Of a stretch of DNA of 64,000 bases, positions 16,272-25,452 are shown in pieces. Each line of letters starts with the position of its first letter. Within the stretch, counting starts at the first letter, position 1. Under the pieces are notes generated by a model, which did no database searches, was not told the origin of the DNA, and saw only the letters and a list, made by a program, of their open reading frames with translations. The DNA comes from SYFT01 sp964471115 (GTDB lineage Bacteria; Acidobacteriota; Vicinamibacteria; Vicinamibacterales; SCN-69-37). The position numbers were made by a program, and so were the translations under genes. Location of the stretch: NCBI GenBank assembly GCA_964471115.1, contig CAYYFE010000015.1:16098-80097 (forward strand), in the 5' to 3' direction.

Positions 16272-16475
16272 CTACGCCGGATAAGACTTCTTTGTTTCCA
16301 GAAAAGCCGGGTCCACCAGCCGGGGCAGGACCAGCGGACGATGCCGCAGCCGCTCGGCCTTGATCAGCCGGCGAATCACCCCGGAGACGGAATCCCTGGT
16401 GACCTGGGCCTCCTCGCGCAGCAGACGATAGTCACTCTCAGTAATCCACACGTGAATCTGGCGGTGCTGAAACAT
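16272..16475 (-). CDS. Small ribbon-helix-helix (CopG/Arc-like) protein
   Basis: 67 residues. A short beta segment RQIHVWITESDYRLL is followed by two helices (REEAQVT, SVSGVIRRLIKAERLR), the pattern of ribbon-helix-helix DNA-binding proteins such as CopG-type repressors and antitoxins. The basic C-terminal tail ends KKSYPA. AGGAGG lies 9 nt before the ATG. No toxin-like gene is adjacent (the neighbours are a desaturase and a GT87 protein), so a stand-alone repressor or an orphan antitoxin are both possible. Two matching palindromes 107-157 bp upstream of its start look like its own operators. Confidence 0.7.
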   Translation of the reverse strand: MFQHRQIHVWITESDYRLLREEAQVTRDSVSGVIRRLIKAERLRHRPLVLPRLVDPAFLETKKSYPA

Positions 16476-16581
16476 TGGCCCGTCCTCCTCCGCGCCTCGG
16501 ACATAGCAAGAGCGGTGCCAGCGCTTGAGGCTGCCGCACAGAGTCTTGAAGTGATTGTGAGTGGTGAGTGGATGGGCCTGT

Positions 16582-16632
16582 GGGTCACTTGTGACCCGGC
16601 GATAACTCCCGTGTGGGTCAGTTCTGACCCAC
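16582..16632. promoter_or_regulatory. Pair of similar palindromes, probable operators
   Basis: GGGTCAC-TT-GTGACCC at 16582-16597 and GTGGGTCAG-TT-CTGACCCAC at 16613-16632. They share the core GGGTCA-N-TT-N-TGACCC, and their centres are 33 bp apart, about three helical turns. They lie in the 168-bp gap between the GT87 stop and the ribbon-helix-helix start, upstream of the latter. Confidence 0.6.
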
Positions 16633-16643
16633 GCAGACCGCCT

Positions 16644-17786
16644 TCAGGCCAGCTTGCTCAGGCGAATCTGCGCCAGCGTAAAGACCAGTGTGAGCGCGCA
16701 GACCGACACGATGGACCACGCCATGAATTGCTGGTACGCGGTGCGTCCCATCAGGTCGAAAAGTGACAGGCCCATGACCATCAGCGCTGCGCCGGAAGCC
16801 CAGCGCCAACCGGTGCCCAGTTCGCGCCAGCGGTCGATGATCAGGACCACGGCCGGCGTGCCCAGCAGCAGCACGTAGTCCCAACCCTGCGGTGAAATCA
16901 GAGGAATGAGCAGCAGGAGCAGGGCAAACTCGAGGTAGTCGGGGTCGCTCACCGTGGGCCGGCGCCGCCAGGTGGCCGCCGCCACGGCCAGCAGCAGTCC
17001 GACCGTGAGGGTGGCCAGGGCCGCGGCCGTCGTGCCCGGGCCCAGCCACTTCGCCCACATCGCCGCCATCGAGATGTTGTCGGCGCCGAGCAGGTTGGGC
17101 GCGGTCGACGACGACACGATGTGCCACCAGCCCTGGAGCTGATCGAGGTTGCCGGCCCAGCCATACAGGATCAGCGGCAGCAGGAGCCCCCCTGCGATGA
17201 CGGCCGCACCCACCACGCCGGCGGCCACGCCGTACGACGCCGCCAGCCACGGCAGCAGGATGAGCGCGTACGGCTTGACGAACACCGCCAGCCCGATGCT
17301 GACGGCCGCCAGCCTGGGGGCGTCCAGCTGCAACGCGCCGAGACCGGCGACCAGCAGGACACCCAGGAGCAGGTTGGACTGGCCCAGCGTCAGCTCGTGG
17401 GCGTAGAACTTCGCCATCAGGACGAGCGTCAGCACGATGATCGTGCGGTCCGACCAGCGGCGCGCCGGCAGCGCCACGACCGACCAGCGCAGCAGGATGA
17501 CCAGGCACGCGCACGACAGGGCGAACCAGCCGACGCGCGCGGCGTCGCGGCCGAGGATGGCCCACGGGGCCATCGCCACGGCGAATGCCGGCATGTACTT
17601 GAACGTATAGTGGCCGTCCGCCTCCTGGTACAGGGGTTGGGCGGCGAGGGCTCGGTGGCCGGCGGTGCGATACACCTCGAAGTCGACCATCTCCTGGCTG
17701 ACCCGCAGGTTGTAGATCGTCAGCGCCAGGGCGATCAGGGCGACCGGAAGGATCAGCGCACGCAGGTGGGCCGGCAGTCGGGCCAT
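16644..17786 (-). CDS. GT87-like (DUF2029) polyprenol-phosphate-dependent mannosyltransferase
   Basis: 380 residues, about ten membrane helices, GT-C architecture. DFEVYRTAGHRAL with an acidic residue in the first extracytoplasmic loop, the family signature LGQSNLLLGVLLVAGL (~135-150) and the conserved FVKPYALILLPWL support GT87. Characterised members add mannose or arabinose from a polyprenyl-phosphate donor to lipids on the outer face of the inner membrane. The GT2 enzyme at 48.3 kb could supply such a donor. Acceptor unknown. It lies 31 bp downstream of typA on the same strand; no strong separate promoter was found. Confidence 0.82.
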   Translation of the reverse strand: MARLPAHLRALILPVALIALALTIYNLRVSQEMVDFEVYRTAGHRALAAQPLYQEADGHYTFKYMPAFAVAMAPWAILGRDAARVGWFALSCACLVILLRWSVVALPARRWSDRTIIVLTLVLMAKFYAHELTLGQSNLLLGVLLVAGLGALQLDAPRLAAVSIGLAVFVKPYALILLPWLAASYGVAAGVVGAAVIAGGLLLPLILYGWAGNLDQLQGWWHIVSSSTAPNLLGADNISMAAMWAKWLGPGTTAAALATLTVGLLLAVAAATWRRRPTVSDPDYLEFALLLLLIPLISPQGWDYVLLLGTPAVVLIIDRWRELGTGWRWASGAALMVMGLSLFDLMGRTAYQQFMAWSIVSVCALTLVFTLAQIRLSKLA

Positions 17787-17817
17787 GTCGGTGTGCCGTG
17801 GTTAGACACCACGCCCG

Positions 17818-19662
<1,845 letters not shown>

Positions 19663-19668
19663 CTCACG

Positions 19669-19674
19669 ATGATA
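19669..19674 (-). promoter_or_regulatory. -10 element TATCAT of typA (leaderless)
   Basis: TATCAT on the minus strand, then CGTGAG (6 nt), then ATG at 19662. It supports the shorter BipA start. Confidence 0.6.
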
Positions 19675-19686
19675 CATTCATGCGCG

Positions 19687-21141
19687 ATGCGGGGTTGTCT
19701 CAAGTGGGTTCCGCTGCTGGTGGGGGTGGCGACGTGCCTGGCGTGGGCGGCGCCGGCGCGCGCGCAGCGGGGCGCCACCGGGCCGGTGGCCGATCTGAAC
19801 GCCCAGGCGAAGGCCCTGCACGAGTCGGATCCGGCCCGTTCCCTCGAACTCGCCCGGCAGGCCCTGGCGGCGGCCCAGGCGGCCGGCGACGTCCGGGGCC
19901 AGGCCGAGGCCCTCAATTACGTCTCGTACGGCTACCGGCAGCAAAGTCTGCTCGACCTGGCGCGTGAACACGGGCTGGAATCGGAGCGGCTGGCCGCGCA
20001 GGCCGGCGACCCCTACGGCGAATCCCAGGCCTACAACACGCTGGGCCTGATCGAAGCCGATGACGGCCGGTTTCCCGAGGCGCTGGAGTACCACCTCAAG
20101 GCGCTGGCCATCCGCCAGCAGACCGGCGACAAGGAAGGGTTGTCGTACACCTACAACAACCTGGGGAACGCCTACCGCAACATGGGGGACTATCCCCGCG
20201 CGCTCGACTACCACCAGCGCGGCCTGGCGCTGAAGATCGAACTGGGCAACCGCGAAAGCGAGGCCTACTCCCATCACAACATCGGCCTGGTGTATTTCGC
20301 GATGAAGGATTTCCCGCAGGCCCTGGCGGCGTACCGGCGGGGACTGGCGATTCGCGAGGCGCTGGGCGACACACGCGGCATGGCGGTGTCGCTCAACGGC
20401 ATCGGCTCGGTCGAGGCGCAGACCGACCCGGTCGCCGCGCTGCGGACCTACGAGCGCGCGCTGGGGATGCGCCGGCAGGTGGGGGATGAACGCGGGGAGA
20501 TGGCCACGCACCTGAACATGGGCGATGTCCATCGCCGGCTCGGCCGTCCGGGCGAGGCGATTGCCGCGTACGGCCGCGCGCTGGCGATTGGCGGCCGCAT
20601 CGACGCGCCGCTGATGCGCTCCAACGCGCTCAAGGGGTTGGCCGAGGCCGAGGCCCAGCGCGGGGACTACCGCGCCGCCTACGAACATCAGCTGGAACAC
20701 CAGCAGGTGCGCGACGAGATGTTCAACCAGGAGAACGCTGCGCGGCTGGCGCGCCTCCAGGTGACCCACGAGACGCAGCAGCAACAGCGGCAGATTCAGC
20801 TGCAGGACGCCGAACTCGCGCGCGTCCGCACCACGCGCACCGCGCTGATCGTCATCGTGGCGCTCGTGATCCTGAGCCTCGTGCTGGTGCTGGCGCGTTT
20901 CCGCCTCAAGCAGCAGTCCGAGGCGCGGCTGCAGGTCCAGGCCGACGCCCTGCGTGAGGCGCTCGACAAGGTCCAGACCCTCAAGGGCCTCTTGCCGATC
21001 TGCGCGTCGTGCAAGAAAATCCGGGACGACAACGGCTATTGGACGCAGGTGGAACAGTACGTCTCGGCGCACAGCGCCGCCGAGTTCACGCATTCCATCT
21101 GCCCGACGTGTTTTGACGGGCTGTATACGGAGCGCACGTGA
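19687..21141 (+). CDS. Secreted-anchored TPR protein with a C-terminal CxxC/CPxC module
   Basis: 484 residues from ATG 19687, which opens a signal peptide (MRGCLKWVPLLVGVATCLAWAAPARA); an ATG at 19669 would add six residues. About seven TPR repeats of ~40 residues (~60-340; units such as YNNLGNAYRNMGDYPRALDYHQRGL) are followed by a Gln-rich coiled coil and one membrane helix (~389-407). A cytoplasmic tail then carries LKGLLPICASCKKIRDDNGYW and CPTC. That tail is a recurrent, poorly understood module usually found at the end of PAS or response-regulator proteins, with a four-Cys pattern that could bind zinc or sense redox. The TPR part would face the periplasm. The stop overlaps the Rieske gene region, hinting at coexpression with the bc complex. 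Confidence 0.82.
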   Translation: MRGCLKWVPLLVGVATCLAWAAPARAQRGATGPVADLNAQAKALHESDPARSLELARQALAAAQAAGDVRGQAEALNYVSYGYRQQSLLDLAREHGLESERLAAQAGDPYGESQAYNTLGLIEADDGRFPEALEYHLKALAIRQQTGDKEGLSYTYNNLGNAYRNMGDYPRALDYHQRGLALKIELGNRESEAYSHHNIGLVYFAMKDFPQALAAYRRGLAIREALGDTRGMAVSLNGIGSVEAQTDPVAALRTYERALGMRRQVGDERGEMATHLNMGDVHRRLGRPGEAIAAYGRALAIGGRIDAPLMRSNALKGLAEAEAQRGDYRAAYEHQLEHQQVRDEMFNQENAARLARLQVTHETQQQQRQIQLQDAELARVRTTRTALIVIVALVILSLVLVLARFRLKQQSEARLQVQADALREALDKVQTLKGLLPICASCKKIRDDNGYWTQVEQYVSAHSAAEFTHSICPTCFDGLYTERT

Positions 21142-21143
21142 CG

Positions 21144-21620
21144 ATGCACGATGAGGAGTCTCAGGAGCCACGCCGGGCGTTCCTCGCCCGGCTGGTGATG
21201 GGCGCCGCCGGCCTGGTGGGCGCGGCCATCGCCGGCCTGGCCGGCGCGGTCGCCACCCCCCGCGCGCGCGCCGCGGCCGCCCGCTGGCGTCCGGCCGCCT
21301 CGATGTTCGACCTGCCGCCCACCGGCCCGTTCGTCGCCACCATCGCCGAGCGTCATGCCGACGGCTGGCACGAGACCCGCAAGGAAACCGTCGTGTTCAT
21401 CGACAAGATGGGCGACGACTACGTGGCGATGTCCGCCACGTGTACGCACCTGGGCTGCCGTGTGGCGTGGGACGCCGCCGCCACGCAGTACAAATGTCCG
21501 TGCCACGGCGGCGTGTTCAACCGTGAAGGGCAGGTGGTGGCCGGCCCGCCGCCCGAAGGGTTGCGGCGCGTGCCCGTCAGGCTCAACCCCGAGACCGCGA
21601 ACATCGAGGTCGAGATCTGA
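21144..21620 (+). CDS. Rieske iron-sulfur subunit of a cytochrome bc complex
   Basis: 158 residues from ATG 21144 (a GTG at 21138 is an alternative). A twin-Arg export signal (PRRAFLARLVMGAAGLVGAAIAGLAG) also provides the membrane anchor. The C-terminal Rieske fold has both cluster motifs, CTHLGC (~100) and CPCHGG (~120): two Cys and two His bind the 2Fe-2S cluster. It takes electrons from quinol at the Qo site of cytochrome b and passes them on to haem c. The stop overlaps the cytochrome b start (TGATG), so the two subunits are made together. Confidence 0.95.
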   Translation: MHDEESQEPRRAFLARLVMGAAGLVGAAIAGLAGAVATPRARAAAARWRPAASMFDLPPTGPFVATIAERHADGWHETRKETVVFIDKMGDDYVAMSATCTHLGCRVAWDAAATQYKCPCHGGVFNREGQVVAGPPPEGLRRVPVRLNPETANIEVEI

Positions 21621-23185
21621 TGCGCGGGGTGTTCGACTGGCTCGACCACCGTACGGGATTCCGCGCGCTGCGTCACCATCTGCTCGACGAGCGCCTGCCG
21701 GCCGGCACCGGCTGGTGGTTCACCTTCGGCAGCCTGCTGCTGTTCGGGCTGACGCTGCAGGTGGTCACCGGCACGCTGCTCGCGCTCTTCTACGCGCCGA
21801 CGCCCGATCACGCCTGGGACAGCGTGCGGTACATCACGACGGAGGTGCGCGGCGGCCACCTGCTGCGCGGCCTGCACCACTGGGGCGCCAGTCTCGTGGT
21901 GGTCACCGCGGTCCTGCACCTGATTCGTGTGGTCTTCTTCGGGTCGTACAAGGCGCCGCGTGAACTCAACTGGATCGTCGGGCTGGTCCTGCTGCACGTG
22001 ATCCTCGCGTTCGGCCTCACGGGCTACCTGCTGCCGTGGGACCAGCGCGCGTACTGGGCGACGGTCGTCACGATCAACATGGCCAAGCTGGCGCCCGGCG
22101 CCGGCGAGTTCATCGCCGATCTGCTGCGCGGCGGCCCCGACATCGGCGCGCTGACGTTGACACGCTGGTACGCCGTGCACGTGCTCGTGTTGCCGCCGGT
22201 GTTGTTCGGGCTGATTGGCCTGCACCTCTACCTCATGCGCCGCCATGGGATCTCCGGGCCCATCCGGCCGCGGCCGGGGCCCACGCAGACGTTTTTCCCC
22301 TATCAGGCCGGGCGGGATCTGACCGTCGCCGTCGTCGTGGGCATCGGCCTGGCGTGGATGGCCTGGCAGGGCGCCCCGCCGCTCGAGCCGCCGGCCGACC
22401 CGACGTCGAGTGATTACATTCCCCGGCCGGAGTGGTATTTCCTGGGCCTCTTCCAGTTGTTGAAGTATTTCCCCGGCCGGCTCGAGATCGTCGGCGCCAT
22501 CATCATCCCCGGCGTCGTCATGACGCTGCTGGCGCTGCTGCCGTGGATCGATCGCGCGCAGTCGCGCGGCCTCCGTGAACGGCGTGTGGTGCTGGGGGTG
22601 TTCGCCGCCGGGCTGGCGACCATCACGACGCTGACCGTCCTGGGCGCCATGGACAAGCCGCCGTTGAGCGGCACGGCGTGGAACGTGCGCGAGCAGGCCG
22701 GCGCCGTGTTGCTGCAGTCCGGCTCGTGCAGCACCTGTCACAACCCCGACGGGATCGTCGCGCCCATCAACCCGGTGCGCGTGTCACGGCCCCGGGACTG
22801 GGTGGCGTCTCATCTCGTGGATCCCGAGATGATCGCGCCCGGCCTGCGGCCCGCGCCGGCGGCAATCGACCAGCACGACCAGGCGGCGATCCTCGCGGCC
22901 CTCGCGCGTGGCCGCGTGGGGACGGCGTTGCCCGCCGTGGATGAGGACGGCCGGATGGCCGTGCAGTTCAACCGGCACTGTCTGCGGTGCCACGTGCTCG
23001 GCGCCGTCGGCGGCACCGAGGGCCCTGAGTTGACCGCCATCGGTCTCGAATTCGACGAGGCCCGGCTGATCCGGCAGATCACCGATCCCCGGTCGCTCAA
23101 GGCTGATGGGGACATGCCGCCGTTTGCCGACAAACTGACCACCGACGAGATCGCCGCGCTGGCGCGTTGGCTGATGCGGCAGTAA
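21620..23185 (+). CDS. Cytochrome b with C-terminal di-haem cytochrome c extension
   Basis: 521 residues. The N-terminal part (~1-215) is the b6-like four-helix domain with haem ligands in LHHWGAS and later His pairs, plus GYLLPWDQRAYWAT. The subunit-IV-like part (~225-345) has the quinol-oxidation motif RPEWYFLGLFQLLKYFPG. After the last membrane helix (~332-348) a c-type extension carries two haem sites, C370-STC-H and C454-LRC-H, with a later DMPPF Met candidate ligand. The protein therefore merges cytochrome b, subunit IV and a di-haem cytochrome c in one chain, so with the Rieske gene only two genes encode a full quinol:acceptor oxidoreductase. No cytochrome c1 gene is needed. The next gene starts 39 bp later. 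Confidence 0.93.
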   Translation: MRGVFDWLDHRTGFRALRHHLLDERLPAGTGWWFTFGSLLLFGLTLQVVTGTLLALFYAPTPDHAWDSVRYITTEVRGGHLLRGLHHWGASLVVVTAVLHLIRVVFFGSYKAPRELNWIVGLVLLHVILAFGLTGYLLPWDQRAYWATVVTINMAKLAPGAGEFIADLLRGGPDIGALTLTRWYAVHVLVLPPVLFGLIGLHLYLMRRHGISGPIRPRPGPTQTFFPYQAGRDLTVAVVVGIGLAWMAWQGAPPLEPPADPTSSDYIPRPEWYFLGLFQLLKYFPGRLEIVGAIIIPGVVMTLLALLPWIDRAQSRGLRERRVVLGVFAAGLATITTLTVLGAMDKPPLSGTAWNVREQAGAVLLQSGSCSTCHNPDGIVAPINPVRVSRPRDWVASHLVDPEMIAPGLRPAPAAIDQHDQAAILAALARGRVGTALPAVDEDGRMAVQFNRHCLRCHVLGAVGGTEGPELTAIGLEFDEARLIRQITDPRSLKADGDMPPFADKLTTDEIAALARWLMRQ

Positions 23186-23224
23186 CGCAGCGCGGCTGGG
23201 CCGGCCGGCCGCGGAGGGACGACG

Positions 23225-24802
23225 ATGACCGCCACCACCTTCAGTCTCGCCCACCTGCTGGACCAGACCGCGCGACTCACCCCGTCACGCGAAGCCGTCG
23301 TGATGGGGCAGACGCGCCTGACCTGGGCGCAGCTGGACGCCATGGTGAGTCAGGTCGCCAACGGCCTCCGCAGCCTGGGGCTGCGCCCCGGGGATCACAT
23401 CGCGTTGTCGTGCCCCAACGTGCCGTATTTCCCGATGGCGTATTACGGCATCCTCCGGATGGGCGGCGTGGTGGTGCCCCTCAACGTGTTGCTCAAGCCG
23501 CGCGAGATTGCGTACCACCTCAAGGACGCGCAGGCCAGGGCGCTGCTGGTGTTTGAAGGCACGGCGGAACTGCCGATGGCGACGATGGCGCGGGCCGCCT
23601 GTGACGAGGCCGGCCTGTCGATGCCGGTGATCGTGATGACCGCCAATCCCGCGGCGCCCAGTCCGGTCGACCGCGCGCTGTCGTTTGGCCAGCTCGTCCA
23701 CGGACAAGCCCCGCGGTGCGCCACCCATCCGGCCGCACCCGGCGACACGGCGGTCATTCTCTACACCTCCGGGACGACCGGACAGCCCAAGGGCGCCGAA
23801 CTGACGCACTTCAACATGGTGACCAACGCGCTGGTGTCGCGCGACATGTTGTCGCCGCTGGTCGACAGCCCGATCGCCGGCACCACCCGCCACCTGATCA
23901 CGCTGCCGTTGTTCCACTCGACCGGGCAGACCGCGCAGATGAACGCCAGCGTGGCTGGCGCCTCCACGATGGTACTGATGCCTCGGTTCGAGGCGGCGGG
24001 CGTGCTCAAGACGATGGTCGACGAGCGGATTACGTGCTGGGTGGGCGTGCCCACGATGTACTGGGCGCTGCTTCAGCATGCGCGCCAGCACGGCGTCGAC
24101 ACGTCGGCCATCGCGGCGCGGCTGCGCGTCTGTGCGTCGGGCGGCGCGCCGATGCCGGTCGCCGTGTTGCAGGATTTCGAGCAGACCTTCGGGGTGCGCG
24201 TGCTCGAGGGGTACGGCCTGTCCGAGACGGCGCCGGTCGCCTGTTTCAACCAGGTGTTCCTGCCGTCCAAACCCGGCACCGTCGGCTTGCCCGTCCTCGG
24301 CTGCGAGGTGCGCGTCGTCAACGATCAGGACGAACCGCTGCCCTCCGGTGAACGCGGCGAAATCGTCATCCGCGGCCACAACGTGATGAAGGGGTACTTC
24401 AACCGCCCGGCCGACACGGCCGAGGCGCTGCGGGGCGGGTGGTTCCACACCGGCGACATCGGCGTCATCGATGCCGATGGCTTCGTGTCGATTGTCGATC
24501 GCAAGAAGGACATGGTGCTGCGCGGCGGCATGAACGTGTATCCACGCGAGATCGAGGACGTGTTGATGACGCACCCGGCGGTGTCGCTGGCGGCCGTCAT
24601 CGGCGTGCCCGACGAACGCCTGGGCGAAGAAGTGAAGGCGTATGTCGTGCTCAAGCCGGGCGCGACGCTGACGCCCGAGGCACTGGTGGACTGGAGCCGC
24701 GAACAACTGGCCGCCTACAAGTACCCCCGGATCGTCGAGATTCGGGAGTCGCTGCCGGTCGGGCCCACCGGCAAGGTGTTCAAGCGGGCGTTGCGCGAGT
24801 AG
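23225..24802 (+). CDS. Long-chain fatty-acid/acyl-CoA ligase (AMP-forming)
   Basis: 525 residues. Adenylate-forming motifs are VILYTSGTTGQPKGAELTH (~178), GYGLSETAPV (~337), GWFHTGDIGVID and DRKKDMVLRGGMNVYPREIE (~430), and the C-terminal Lys in PTGKVFKRAL. It activates a carboxylic acid with ATP and CoA in the cytoplasm; size and motifs fit a medium/long-chain fatty-acid ligase, but chain length is not readable. GGAGGG lies about 8 nt before the ATG at 23225. The last codons (TTG CGC GAG TAG) run straight into repeat array D, of which they form the first unit. Confidence 0.9.
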   Translation: MTATTFSLAHLLDQTARLTPSREAVVMGQTRLTWAQLDAMVSQVANGLRSLGLRPGDHIALSCPNVPYFPMAYYGILRMGGVVVPLNVLLKPREIAYHLKDAQARALLVFEGTAELPMATMARAACDEAGLSMPVIVMTANPAAPSPVDRALSFGQLVHGQAPRCATHPAAPGDTAVILYTSGTTGQPKGAELTHFNMVTNALVSRDMLSPLVDSPIAGTTRHLITLPLFHSTGQTAQMNASVAGASTMVLMPRFEAAGVLKTMVDERITCWVGVPTMYWALLQHARQHGVDTSAIAARLRVCASGGAPMPVAVLQDFEQTFGVRVLEGYGLSETAPVACFNQVFLPSKPGTVGLPVLGCEVRVVNDQDEPLPSGERGEIVIRGHNVMKGYFNRPADTAEALRGGWFHTGDIGVIDADGFVSIVDRKKDMVLRGGMNVYPREIEDVLMTHPAVSLAAVIGVPDERLGEEVKAYVVLKPGATLTPEALVDWSREQLAAYKYPRIVEIRESLPVGPTGKVFKRALRE

Positions 24803-24870
24803 CGGCGAGTGGCGGCGAGTGGCGGCGAGTGGCGGTGAGTAGCGGTGAGTAGCGGCGAGTAGCGGGGAGT
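24791..24870 (+). repeat. Array D: eight tandem 10-bp GCGGCGAGTG units
   Basis: Exact 10-bp period from 24791 to 24870 with few substitutions (GCGGTGAGTA, GCGGGGAGTG). The array starts in the last codons of the acyl-CoA ligase and ends just before the HD-protein gene. Its last unit provides GGGGAG, the apparent ribosome site of that gene. The same word in reverse complement makes up array D2 at 35521-35597. Confidence 0.93.
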
Positions 24871-24877
24871 GGACATC

Positions 24878-25441
24878 ATGGAGCGGCAACTGGCGTTCAT
24901 TCGTGAGGCCGATCGGTTGAAGACGGTCCTGCGCCGGACGTCGGTGGGCGACCGATCCCGGCTCGAGAATTCGGCGGAGCATTCGTGGCACCTGGCGCTC
25001 ATGGCCCTGGTGTGGGCCGGACAGGCGCCGCCTGGTGTCTCGGTGGATCGTGTGGTGCGCATGCTCGTGGTGCACGACCTGGTCGAGATTGACGCGGGCG
25101 ATACGTTTGCGTTTGACGCCGCGGCCAACGGCGACAAGGCCGAGCGCGAGCGCGCGGCCGCCGACCGCCTGTTTGGAATGCTGCCCGCGGACGTGGGGGC
25201 CGAACTCCGGGGGCTGTGGGAGGAGTTCGAGGCCGGCGACAGCGCCGACGCGCGGATGGCCAACGCGCTCGACCGGTTCGGCGCGCTCGTGCAGAACACG
25301 CAGCAGCCCGACGGCGGGACCTGGGCGGCCCACGGCATCTCGCGCGAGGCGATCCTGCGCCGGATGGATCCCATTCGCGAGGGGTTGCCGGCTCTGTGGC
25401 CGTATGTGATGTCGGTGGTGGACGAGGTCAGTCGCAGGTAA
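24878..25441 (+). CDS. HD-domain phosphohydrolase, YfbR/YGK1-like 5'-nucleotidase type
   Basis: 187 residues. HD-family metal motifs are the His in ENSAEHSWHLALMAL, the His-Asp in LVVHDLVEIDAGDT, and a downstream Asp in MANALDRFGALVQN. The EHSWH and VHDLVEI arrangement fits HD_3/YfbR-like proteins that remove phosphate from deoxynucleoside monophosphates. The ATG at 24878 is chosen because GGGGAG (the last unit of array D) is 8 nt upstream; a GTG at 24869 inside the array is an alternative. The next gene starts 11 bp after the stop, so the two are probably cotranscribed. Confidence 0.85.
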   Translation: MERQLAFIREADRLKTVLRRTSVGDRSRLENSAEHSWHLALMALVWAGQAPPGVSVDRVVRMLVVHDLVEIDAGDTFAFDAAANGDKAERERAAADRLFGMLPADVGAELRGLWEEFEAGDSADARMANALDRFGALVQNTQQPDGGTWAAHGISREAILRRMDPIREGLPALWPYVMSVVDEVSRR

Positions 25442-25452
25442 CGCCACCCGTC

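Noticed and set aside
16272..16475. Toxin-antitoxin pair
   Set aside because: Only the RHH protein is present; the flanking genes are a desaturase and a GT87 enzyme, and no small toxin-like frame has support.
24791..24870. Possible CRISPR array
   Set aside because: The 10-bp units are contiguous, without spacers of constant length, and no cas genes are present. The same applies to the other arrays.
23285..25447. 720-residue open frame on the minus strand
   Set aside because: It is a shadow of the acyl-CoA ligase and HD genes: Arg/His/Gln-rich with no fold, while the plus-strand frames have clear family motifs.
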